Positions 34,293 through 43,480 of a stretch of 64,000 bases of DNA are shown in pieces. Numbering within the stretch: the stretch's first letter is position 1; every line of letters starts with the position of its first letter. A model generated the notes under the pieces. The model saw only the letters and a program-made list of their open reading frames with translations. It was not told the origin of the DNA and searched no databases. This DNA comes from Dacryopinax spathularia (taxonomy: Eukaryota; Basidiomycota; Dacrymycetes; Dacrymycetales; Dacrymycetaceae), in contig JBBPFI010000005.1 in assembly GCA_037974965.1 (NCBI GenBank), positions 1,240,001 through 1,304,000 of the forward strand, written 5' to 3'. The position numbers were made by a program, and so were the translations under genes.

Positions 34293-34937
34293 TCGCGACC
34301 CCGGAGAGGATAGCCATCTCGTACGCGTTTACAACTGTCCGGCTGCCCTCGAACCACGCGTTGAGACGGCATTGGAGAAGGAGCAAGAGGAAGGGAGGAA
34401 CAGTGGCGTAGCGTGTCCAGCCGTGGCAGGCTATAACTGCGGATAAGGATACATATATGCGCATGATGAAAGGCGAACCAAGGGCAGGAGACGTGGAATG
34501 AAGGTACGCTGATGCCACTAGGCCTCCCCCATAACTTGGCTCTTGTCGATCTGCTTACTATCCCACATCGCCTCTTCCATCTTGCACTAAGGATTATCTG
34601 GCAAACATGAAGGAACATGCTCTCCCGGAACCGCACCCCTCCACCGAAGCTGATTTGAACTTCAACCGGGGTGGAAGCAGTGCGGAATCGTTGGAAGGGG
34701 CGGCGCAGCGTATGGTGGAGGTGTCCCAGGATTCGCCATGTACACCTTGGTTCAGGCCGAACGCACCGTGTCGTTCTGTGTCGAGCGGAATGGACAGTAC
34801 TTGGCCGCCACGGTACTCGGACGGCTTTCTCCGCAATAGTGGCGTACAACGTATCTGCAATAGCGTCGACCTGAGGTTTTGATCGGTGGCTATTCCAGCC
34901 GGGCAGGCGTGGCGACGAGGACGCGTTTCTTGTTCAT
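34293..34937 (-). pseudogene. FAD/NAD(P)-binding oxidoreductase relic, copy A (interrupted by copia)
   Basis: From a start-like ATG at 34937 (NKKRVLV) an early stop breaks the nucleotide-binding strand. Further on SIPLDTERHGAFGLNQGVHG, VEVQISFGGGVRFRES and EGSRTVVNAYEMAILSG recall a fungal family of flavin-binding amine-oxidase-like proteins (patterns GGQAF-D--R-G---NQGVQGGS near the N-terminus and AGSWT--N-HE-A--SG near the C-terminus). The conserved GxGxxG is gone and frames alternate. Copia inserted into the C-terminal exon just after AILSG; the tail is at 21570-21657. Copy B is at 37740-38624. Confidence 0.6.
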
Positions 34938-34984
34938 GGTGCTATAGAGAAGAGCGTGATTAGAGGAAGCAGAAAGTATGGGGG

Positions 34985-35110
34985 GATATTCTTACTCCGC
35001 CCCAGTGTCATGCTGACCCGCCGCAGTGATCTTTTTCGTTGACCTGTGTTCGCGGGTTTCTGCACTGTGAGTGCGCAGTCTATCTAGTGCAGGGATTCCG
35101 GTCGTCCGGT
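34985..35110 (+). pseudogene. Fragment of a subfamily B DUF6533 gene
   Basis: About 125 bp aligning with 20498-20612 of copy 3: shared CCCCAGTGTCATGCTGACCC, GTGATCTTTTTCGTTGACCT, TGTTCGCGGGTT and GGAATTTCGGTCGTC-like stretches, with small indels. No other part of the gene is nearby. Confidence 0.7.
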
Positions 35111-35384
35111 TTATTTGAAGAACCTCCTGGTACGCTGTTTTGCTTATTATCAGCCTCGACATATTCATGGACCGTAATCACCGCTGCCAACTTGAAGCCA
35201 CGCAACGCATATCATTCATCGTCTGGTCTCCAAGTTCATCATACACTGGCAGATAGTAACATGGCAGGAGTCGGGTGCCTAGTGAGACCGCCTTGGGGGG
35301 CTGGTAAGGCTTGCCCGAACACTGTGATGAGCCCGAAGTTCGACACTACATAGTGGCTTCGATGCCTGGCAATCCCATTTGGAA

Positions 35385-36010
35385 TCAATCATGGTGAACG
35401 GCACCATTTCCGCCTCGGTTTGATTGCATGGGAGTACCGTAGCCCTTGCCGCTTGTCGGATGCGTGGCGGAACTTCTCACAAACTCACGTGGGATTGTAC
35501 GGACGACCCCACTGATTCTGACTCCGACCTGCAAGGGTCAATGACTGACTCAGAAACGCTTCATCATAATGTTGACGACTCACAGTGGTTCCGCCCGTAC
35601 TGTGAATAGTGCCGTGACGGCCATAATACGGCCCTCCGGTAATCATCACCTGTTCACCTATCTGTGGTAGACGAACCAACAAGTCAATCACAAGCTCCTG
35701 CATGCTGAAGCAGACTGCAAGCCTGCCCACTCACAACGAAGTCGACGTTTGTACGGCTGGAAAGGATGCTATCGTCGTATCCGGAAGGGCCGTTGCGCGC
35801 GTATACAGCCCCATCCAGCTCCGCCATTGACATCGAACGAGCATACAGCTCGTCAAGGAGATCGCTGGCGGGCACGCCACGCAAGGACAGCGGTGCGGCA
35901 TCTGTCGCCTCAAACCTCCTTTCGAACGTCGGTCGAGCGATGGTGGGCGCCACAGACGCGGCAAGCAGGGCCACAAGCAAGGTGAGATTCTTCAGAGACA
36001 GAGGAGACAT
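35385..36010 (-). CDS. Small predicted secreted protein with a KOW/SH3-like C-terminal half
   Basis: Three exons in phase 0: 36010-35735 (92 codons), 35661-35584 (26 codons), 35528-35385 (47 codons plus TGA), giving 165 residues. Exon 1 starts with a signal peptide (LTLLVALLAASVAPTIA) and an RR pair soon after (FERRFE) that could be a Kex2-type site. Exons 2 and 3 join to EQVMITGGPYYGRHGTI, GGTTVGVRISGVVRTIP and REFVR, the spacing of a KOW motif (beta-strand, GPYxGRxG turn, second strand pair). KOW motifs are usually in ribosomal proteins and transcription elongation factors, so a signal peptide in front is odd. Splice sites are by eye; a shorter form is possible. Confidence 0.6.
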
Positions 36011-36198
36011 GATTGCGTCGGTGGGGAGGTTGGTTTGGTGTTAAAGGGGGCTAAGCTATAATGCAATTTCTCAGCCTCGGCATGGACGCGTAGTAGTGGT
36101 AAACTGTGATACCCACCGTCCAGCGCAAAGGGATCAAGGTAAAGCGAAGGAGAGTGTGAAGACCAGCTTGGGGGGATGTCGGTGAACACTTCGACGTC

Positions 36199-36205
36199 TT
36201 ATATA
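36199..36205 (-). promoter_or_regulatory. Candidate TATA box for the KOW-like gene
   Basis: TATATAA on the minus strand, 189 bp upstream of the ATG at 36010. The distance allows a 5' leader. Confidence 0.35.
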
Positions 36206-36241
36206 GTGTACGTCAGGCTGTAAGAAGCGTTGGAGCATAGT

Positions 36242-37085
36242 TGAAGCAAAATGTGTGGATCTGCCGTTGGCGGTGCCAACGGTAGTCCGGAAATGCCCTC
36301 CGCCTACATCCGAAGGTATCCAGATCCAGATGAGCAAATTTCTTCTTTGAGCCACTCTCCGTCTCCGGTTTCAAGGGGTGCTGTCGGCTGTCCACAACGA
36401 GCCCGTCTGTTTGCTACATGCAAGCCTGCTGCTACGGATGGACACGGTCGGACACGGTCGGTCATAGTCAAAACCGAATATGTGTTTTGAAAACAGGCGG
36501 TTCTAGTTCGGTCATAGTTACGGTCAGGTCAAAAACCGGTTTGTAACCGGTCATGACCGGTTTTGAGGAGCAGATATGGAAGGCACAAAATCGAGCGGCC
36601 CAACAACCCCTTGCAACCAAACGGAGCATCCATCGCACTGGCAGGCATTCGACTGGTAAGGAAAGGCAACAAGAAGCGCTCAGCTGAGCCGCTGCACAAA
36701 GTTTTGCTCGACTCTACATTCGGGACCACGGACTCCCCGCCCCCACAGCGGCTTGCTTTGCCTTGTCAGCACCACTTCCTATACATTTGGTCACGTGCGT
36801 TCAAAACCGGTTTAGAACCGGTCAAAACCGGTCAAAACTGGTTTTCATTTTTGGGAATGATCCGGTTATGGTCATGGTCATGGAACCATGACTGAACCAT
36901 AACTCGACCGGAAACCGGCGGTCATTGCGGTTCGGTCATGACCGTGTCCATCCCTACCTGCTGCCCATCGGAAAAGCCTTTTCGTTGGGTGGCCGGAACC
37001 AGTCGAACCGAAGAAGTTGAGAGGCGGAGGCGGCCACATCTGCCGGCACGCGAGCGGGAAGTAGGAGAAAGTGAAACGATTTCTG
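36242..37085 (+). repeat. Tandem repeat unit 1, with an inserted hAT-type MITE
   Basis: Begins TGAAGCAAAATGTGTGGATC and ends at GATTTCTGC before the second copy starts at 37086. Without the 524-bp MITE and one 8-bp target copy it is about 312 bp and aligns with 37086-37380. Confidence 0.8.
36433..36956. mobile_element. hAT-type MITE, 524 bp, no coding capacity
   Basis: Terminal inverted repeats of 17 bp with one mismatch: TACGGATGGACACGGTC at the left and, read inward, TAGGGATGGACACGGTC at the right. An exact 8-bp target duplication CCTGCTGC flanks it (36425-36432, 36957-36964); 8 bp is the hAT hallmark. The second tandem unit has the unoccupied site with a single CCTGCTGC at 37252-37259. 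Subterminal parts are rich in AACCGGT/ACCGGTT motifs. No transposase ORF. Confidence 0.85.
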
Positions 37086-37380
37086 CTGAAGCAAAATGTG
37101 TGGATCGGCCTTTGGCGGTGCCAACGGTAGTCCGGAAATGCCCTCCGCCTACGTCCGAAGCTATCGAGATCCAGATGAGCAAATTTCTTCTTCGAGCCAC
37201 TCTCCGCCTCCGGTTTCAAGGGGTGCTGCCCGTCTGTTTGCTACCTGCAAGCCTGCTGCCCATGGGAAAAGCCTTTCTGTTGGGTGGCCGGAACCAGTCG
37301 AACCGGAGAAGTTGAGAGGCGGAGGCGGCCACATCTGCCGGCACGCGAGCGGGAAGTAGGAGAAAGTGAAAAGATTTCTG
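37086..37380 (+). repeat. Tandem repeat unit 2 (unoccupied by the MITE)
   Basis: About 295 bp, close match to unit 1. Its end (GAGGCGGAGGCGGCCACATC to GATTTCTGCTAG) also matches 21147-21217. No gene recognised in it. Confidence 0.8.
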
Positions 37381-37720
37381 CTAGTTAGCTATTTTGTACA
37401 AGATTCCGAACCTTGTCGTTTCATAAATCTCGATTTGGATGTCAAGCGCGGCGGTGGGCGTTGAATTCTTTGGCTGCGATAGAGGCCTGAGAGACGCACG
37501 CGCAATAGCCATGCCTCTTTCTTGTCCACGGCCTATCATTTTACATTAGCAATGATCTGTTATTACGGATGCCTCCACCTCGCTCTCCGTCTCCTCCAGC
37601 GCTCGAACTCCTTGTTGCACCCCAGAGAGGACAGCAAACCTTCCTCACAGTTCCCCATGCTCCATCTGTCCATGCCCCTCCGCCTCCCACTCCCTCATCT
37701 CCTCCCCCCCCCCCCCTTCC
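37311..37720 (+). repeat. Segmental duplicate B of 21145-21560
   Basis: Same order of sequence blocks as duplicate A, leading into flavoprotein relic copy B. Includes a poly-C run of about 14 near 37706. Confidence 0.7.
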
Positions 37721-37739
37721 GTTCTTCCCGCACCTTCGT

Positions 37740-38624
37740 TCTCGGGGAATACCAACATAAATGGACCAACAACAGATACTCTCTGAAGTAGGACGGAGCT
37801 GTCCCCCTCATACCCCTGGGGACATCCAGCGCGTAGCGGGTATACGACCGCGGCCCGGAGAGCAGAGCCGTCTCGTGCGCGTTTGCAAGTATCCAGCCGC
37901 CCTCGAGCCCGGTTTGAGGTCTGGAGCAGGAGACAGAGGAAGGGGACTGCGATGGCGTAGTACGCCCAACAGTTGCAGACTGTAGATGCAAACACAGAAA
38001 GAGGCATATACTCTATGCGCCCGATGAGCGAGAGAAGGGAGGCGAGACGCGAGAGGCACGCACTTTGATGCCACCAGTTTCCCTTAATGACCCTGCTCTC
38101 ATTGATCTCCTCGCGGTTCAACAAGTCGCTCCATGTAGTCTGGATCTCAGTGGGCCACGACGACGACGTCGCTGAACTTGTGCGGGCGCCGAGGCCGCGA
38201 TGCTCTGCCTATGGTGAAGTAGAGCAGAGGATGGAGCCGGTACCCGAGGACGAGCGCTCCGTACTCCTCTTCGATCTCAGGAGCGGGGGATCGCAACTTG
38301 CTAGGGAAGACGGTCGTCCGGAACATGTCTCCTCAACGAAGCTACTTTGGAGGACAACCACAGCCAGGGGTGCGTTGTCGTTCAAAGGGGCGCAACGCAT
38401 GGTGGAAGGTGTGCGATCCTGTGTGCACGCTTTGGTTCAGCTTCAAGACACCCTGTCGTTGTTTATTGATGGGGATGGAAAAGGCTTGTCCGCTACAGTC
38501 CTCGGACGCCTCTCTCGACAATGGTGACCTATAACGTATCTGCATTGGCGTCGAGCGTAAGGTGGTGATTGGTGGATATGCCAGCCGGGCCGGCGTCGAC
38601 GATGAGAACGCGTTTCTTCGTCAT
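37740..38624 (-). pseudogene. FAD/NAD(P)-binding oxidoreductase relic, copy B
   Basis: Start-like ATG at 38624 followed by KKRVLIVDAGPAGIS, a near-intact dinucleotide-binding motif in which the first Gly of GxGxxG reads Asp. A stop follows within about 30 codons. Then SIPINKQRQGVLKLNQSVHTGS, and further pieces matching copy A in changing frames, ending with the equivalent of the NAYE--LLSG block near 37870. Multiple frameshifts. Parent gene not in this window. Confidence 0.65.
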
Positions 38625-39530
38625 GGTGTGGAGACATTGTAGAAGGACGGAGGAAGTCTACGATGGAATGCAGAGTGGACTGAGCGTGGGTGGAACGACA
38701 GCATCGTCATTGCCTGCACCGTTGATGGTAAGAACTGAGATCGGGACGGAGGGACATAGTACACACACCTGTGTCCTTCCCCATCAACTCGCATTCACGA
38801 CTGCTTATCTTCCCATCCGGCGCATATATGTTGGTCCGGAGCGCCTGCAGTGCGCAATCCATCGATGTCTCTTGCTGTTGTTCTAAGCCAATTACGGCCA
38901 GATGGAAGAGAGGCAGTCGATGACATCCGGAGTTGATGAGGAGATCCCCGATCATAGTACGCGTCGGCGATCCCTTCAATTTCAACCCAATAGTAGTCTG
39001 TCAGTCCGCCAGTGGACCTTCCCTCTCACCGCAAGCCTCCTGCCCATACATCTCCTGGCGGTTCGAACTGTACGCAAGGCCCGATTCCCCGCAGGAAGAG
39101 AGTACGGTTCTTCAGGGACAAAGCTGCAAAACCGACAGCCACGCTCTTCTTCTGTGCTTCTGCTACTTGCGTTCCCGTGTTGCAGTGCTCCGTCGGAGTC
39201 CTCTCCGCTGTCTTCTCGGCTTGCCCCATCGGGCAAGGAAGGGAAGGGAAGGGAATATGTTGGTTTCAACCTGCTGCTTACTGCCAGCTATATAATTCGA
39301 ACAGTGGTAGTCCATGTCCATGGGTCAGCTGACGCCATACAATCGAAGAAGCTCTCTGGCCGACTGCTGGTTTGACTGCGACTGGATTAGGGGGACGCTC
39401 TCTGCTACTTTACCACTTCACATTGAACCAGTCCGTTCCGTTCAAGTGACGATATAAGCCTTGCTCCGCCAACTGAGAAACGGTTGCTGCCAAACGGTCC
39501 TCTTCCCATCCTCTCTATCGACCCAGAAGC
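38625..39530. other. About 0.9 kb without a recognised gene
   Basis: Minus-strand frames at 39269-38982 and 38985-38707 are open but match nothing I know; donor/acceptor-like sites occur, so a small unknown gene cannot be ruled out. Confidence 0.4.
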
Positions 39531-40550
39531 ATGTCCGCCAACGCATCCTATCCACGCGTGTTGGCCGAGCTGAGGCCGTACATGTCACTCCCCCATCCTC
39601 TGCCCACGCATGGACCACCCGCCTCCCCAGATCCGACAATCAGCGTGCGCGCAGCGTTCGACGCCCTCCCTCGGCCCTCCTTCGATCCACGTGTGCAGGT
39701 GGAAGAGCGGAAGATAGACAGGGTAAGGACGATCATCGTCCGTCCTCCTGCAGCCGCCGAAGGCGAAGCCGAAAGGACACGAGCAACGATATATGTGCTG
39801 CATCCAGGCGGCTTCGTCTTTGGCCGCCCGGAGATGGAAGCTATGCTCCTCTCCTCGCTGGCGCTCGCTGGCCACACCTGCATCAGCCCAGACTACCGGC
39901 TCGCACCCGAACACGCCTACCCAGCCGCATGGGAAGACGTGCGCACCGTCTGGGACTGGATCACTTCGCCGTCTGCTGCTTTGGAGCTAGGTGTAGAGAA
40001 GGAGAAGATCATCCTGATGGGCACGAGCGCGGGTAGTGCGTTAGCGTCATGGCTTGCGTTCCGGCTTGCGGAGGAGAAAGCCGCCGTCATGCCCCGGCTA
40101 GTGATCCTGGACTCACCGCACCTCGACAGCCGGATTGGGCCATTCAAGTCAATGCAGTCTGACTGGCCTCCGGCAGTCGAAGGCTACATGTGGTGGGCGG
40201 CAGAAGGCTGCAAGTATACCAATATCCATCTCTTCGGCGGGGACTCGCCTGCTGCAAAAGACGAAGGTGGGCCCGAGGGTCTGTTCGTCAACGAGCTGCC
40301 TGTTGCACGCTACGAGGAGCTCGCCAGCCGACTGCCGGCATTCTACATGCTGGTGTGTGAGCTGGACTGTCTTCGAGACTCGGCGCTCGAGTGTGCGAGG
40401 AAGCTGCTCGATGCGGGCGTGAGGGTGGATCTGAGGGTTGAAGGGGGGACGGTTCATTATTACTCTGGCTTCTTCCCGACGACAAGGGTTGCTCAGGAGG
40501 CGAGAGAGGCATTCATCAAAGCTATTCAGAGCGCGTTGGAGGAATGGTAG
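39531..40550 (+). CDS. HSL-type alpha/beta-hydrolase (esterase/lipase), single exon
   Basis: 339 residues, intronless, unlike nearly all its neighbours. Oxyanion region VLHPGGFVFGRPE takes the place of the HGGG motif; SPDYRLAPEHAYPAAWEDV is the family signature; nucleophile Ser in MGTSAGSALAS; catalytic Asp region CELDCLRD and His in GTVHYYSGF. All three triad positions are present. No signal peptide, so likely cytosolic carboxylesterase acting on short acyl esters. ATG 39531 chosen as the first in frame with conserved N-terminal cap sequence following. Second residue of HGGG is Pro here, which is unusual but does not by itself rule out activity. Confidence 0.85.
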   Translation: MSANASYPRVLAELRPYMSLPHPLPTHGPPASPDPTISVRAAFDALPRPSFDPRVQVEERKIDRVRTIIVRPPAAAEGEAERTRATIYVLHPGGFVFGRPEMEAMLLSSLALAGHTCISPDYRLAPEHAYPAAWEDVRTVWDWITSPSAALELGVEKEKIILMGTSAGSALASWLAFRLAEEKAAVMPRLVILDSPHLDSRIGPFKSMQSDWPPAVEGYMWWAAEGCKYTNIHLFGGDSPAAKDEGGPEGLFVNELPVARYEELASRLPAFYMLVCELDCLRDSALECARKLLDAGVRVDLRVEGGTVHYYSGFFPTTRVAQEAREAFIKAIQSALEEW

Positions 40551-40768
40551 TTCGTGTTCGCGATGTCCTGTATGCCACCTCGGCGTGCCATGATTTCTCG
40601 TTCCAGAAGCCTAAGTCCTCGCATACCTCCTAAGAATTTACTTTGCGTATTGGCACGGCATTGACACCAGCTTGGAGAAAAGGAAGTGCCGAATAACATT
40701 GGGTTCCTGCTACCGTCCAAACCCGTAGACCTCCCGGTTTGCTTCGCTCGTCTCCGGGCATGGATGTA

Positions 40769-41282
40769 CAGTGGTGCGCAAAAGTTTCGCACACGCGTTA
40801 GGACCCTTTTGCGGGGATTTCCCTACTATAAACCAGTGTATACTTGCACTGGCGCTAGCTCAAAATCTAAGACTAAAAGTCCTGACCCAGACCTCATGAA
40901 GTGGCAAGCACTACTTCTCATCTGGATATTCCGAGGGCAAAAGGAATGTTTACAAGGAAAAAATAGGGGGGTTGTGTGAGATCGGAGAAACTCAGTGCGG
41001 GAGCTGCCAGTGAAGGCGCGCGACTTACATTGCCAGGGCTCCAAACTACGCAGACCTGTCATGCCGTACCTCCGATTGCCAGGCCAAACAATCATAAACT
41101 GGGGTGTTTTAGAAGCGGAATTATCTCCAAAGAGGGCATGTAAGGGCTTAACTAGGTTTTTTCCCAGGGGTTTTAATCACAGAAGTTATGCAGTAAGCAG
41201 CTTAAGCATCGACATTATCTTCGATAAGGATTGCACACCCAAAAGGGTCTAGACGCGAGTGCGAAACTTTTTAGCACCACTG
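40769..41282. mobile_element. Tc1/mariner-like MITE, 514 bp, TA target duplication
   Basis: Ends are inverted repeats of about 24 bp: CAGTGGTGCGCAAAAGTTTC at the left, and the right end read inward is CAGTGGTGCTAAAAAGTTTC. Both continue GCAC. TA flanks it on both sides (40767-40768, 41283-41284). No transposase ORF inside. It sits between the esterase gene and DUF6533 copy 4. Confidence 0.8.
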
Positions 41283-41521
41283 TATGTTCAGTCTCGCAAC
41301 CTCTCAGCCTTGCGGACAAATTGATGGTGGGCTTTGTTGTCGGCCCCGATCCTGTCGGATTTCTTCGTGATACGTAGTTGCCGGCGGGCAACGTCTAGAT
41401 GGAAGACGGGAAATATGTGTTCTGTTGGGCTATCAGGGATACAACATAGTTAATTCAATAAGAGTATCAAGGGAGGTAGAGAGGAGATTGATGGTGCGAA
41501 CCACAAACACCTACGCGGAAG

Positions 41522-42951
41522 TCAACAGCTCTCAGCGCCAATCGGACTATCAGCAGTATCCGCATCTTTGCTCTCATAGCCGCTGTCTCCCTCCGTCTCA
41601 GCTTTCCTTGCGGAACGCAGATGCTCCATCGGTACACTGGTTGTTGCCATGGTTGTCGTTGCCCTCGTCGTGGTATCTGTTCCTACTGTACAGTCCCAGC
41701 CGTCCAAGGCCGTTGCTGCTTCACGGATGTTGATTATGATACGGGACGGGAGATTGGATGTAAGCGCGCGGTATGTAAGGTTGAGGGTATAGTTCGGCTC
41801 TCCCTAATGGTCGATCAGCTTGTTGTAGTGTATATGCGTATGCGTTACATACCGTGGAGCGTAAGAGGATAACGTTTGTATAACCAACGCCTGCAGCATA
41901 ATCATCTCAACGAAGCTCTTTGGGGTGGGTGGAACGACGAACATAGCTGGGCAAGGAAGGAAAGAAACGCTGGGAGGTGTGTCAGAAGCATTGTGTAGGT
42001 GCCGGTTATGGCGTGCTTACCATCCCGATACAAGACGGCCGTAAGACCTTCAGGATGTCGCCGTACTACGAGAACGCGTTAGACTCCCATACGGAGCAGA
42101 GGTCCGGTCTGCTCACAATATTGAACGCCCTTGGCGAGGGTCAATAGGAAGAGCACTAGGGCACATGAGCCAAGGACCCGCAGAGCCGACATGACAACTG
42201 ACTCAGCTGGAAACCCTCCGTCAGCAGATATGCCTTCCAAAGACTATCATCGCTGGAAGGGAGGTCGAAGCACCCTTGTAGACCCGGTATACGTATGGCC
42301 GGCTCGCCGGACTGAAGGATGACGAGGAGGATCACGACTGCGGCCGTGAACCCAAGCAGGGACACCAGAAGGAAGATACCCAAAGGTTTGCTGCGAGTCC
42401 ATAGTGCCCACGTCCGCAGCCCATAGACGAGGTCCGCAAGGGATGCAGAGACCAAGAATACCACAATCGAGTAGTACGCAGCGAAGTTGCAGTCCAAGGG
42501 GAGATTAGCCCCCATGAAGGCATCGGCTGTTCGGGAGGTATCAACAACGGAAGTCTGCTTGGGAGGTGTAGTTCCACGCACCAAATGGCCATATCCACAA
42601 GTCCACAAATGGAAGGTACCGTACAATGAAGAACAGCACTTTGCCAGGGCTCCATCTCGAATACCAGACGTACTCGATCTCCTTCGGCAACATCATCAGG
42701 TAGTCATATCCCTAGCGGCGACATTCAGAGCTGTCCCTCCGATCGGGATGAAACACATACGAATAGCGTTATACCAACCACTTCGAGCGGTCAGAACCAT
42801 TCCTCCATTCACTTTTTGCTGTGCTCACCGGTATCGTACTGTACAAGGACTGGCACATTAGCCTACGTAGATTGAGGAGTATGTGCGTACTCACGCTGGC
42901 AAAGCGAGCTGCCTCAGCTGTGAAGACCAGCGTAGAATGGTCGATGTCCAT
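41522..42951 (-). CDS. DUF6533 multi-pass membrane protein, copy 4 (subfamily A)
   Basis: Exon 1 42951-42895 (MDIDHSTLVFTAEAARFAS), 10-nt micro-exon 42838-42829, 20-nt micro-exon 42780-42761, core exon from 42711: GYDYLMMLPKEIEYVW, RWSPGKVLFFIVRYLPFVD. Then DAFMGANLPLDCNFAAYY, DLVYGLRTWALWTRSK, PGLQGCFDLPSSDDSLWKAY and the C-terminal SRIIINIREAATALDGWD with a Thr/Ser-rich tail ending before TGA 41524-41522. Function unknown. Its upstream flank faces away from the F-box gene. Confidence 0.75.
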
Positions 42952-43480
42952 CTCCACGAGTGCAACTGCACCTCGGTCTCGATGCTGTTGCTGGTCGCAT
43001 TTTTCTACGTAGTTGCGTCTTGGAAGAAAGGTCGGAATTCTGGACCGAGGTGTGTGGTCGTCGTTCAATTCAGTTGCATCACACGGGGACCCTGGGATTA
43101 GGAATGAGCACACGTCTGCACTGCCTTCCCCGCAAAAGAGGTGAGGGTTGGTGAGAGGCCCGGAATAGATTTCACGAACTCCTCGGCAAATTCTAGGAAG
43201 TTCGGTAGAAAGACCTACGGAAGTGATTGGAAGAAGCCTGTTCCGTGTTTCAGGTCCATCAGTATGACACATTGTAGGTTATCATTACAGGCGGAAATGC
43301 CTCAAGGCACGGTGATATCACAGTACATGCATCCGAAAAGCGGTGTATGGTACATGAGCAACCTTCAGCGAACGTCCTATCGTGAGTATGTGGAGGTGCA
43401 TTGTGGGAAAATGGACTCCCATCCATGGGCAGGAGCAACGGACCAAGTGATGCGAGTAGGTTGTGCTGGACTGTTGTGTT

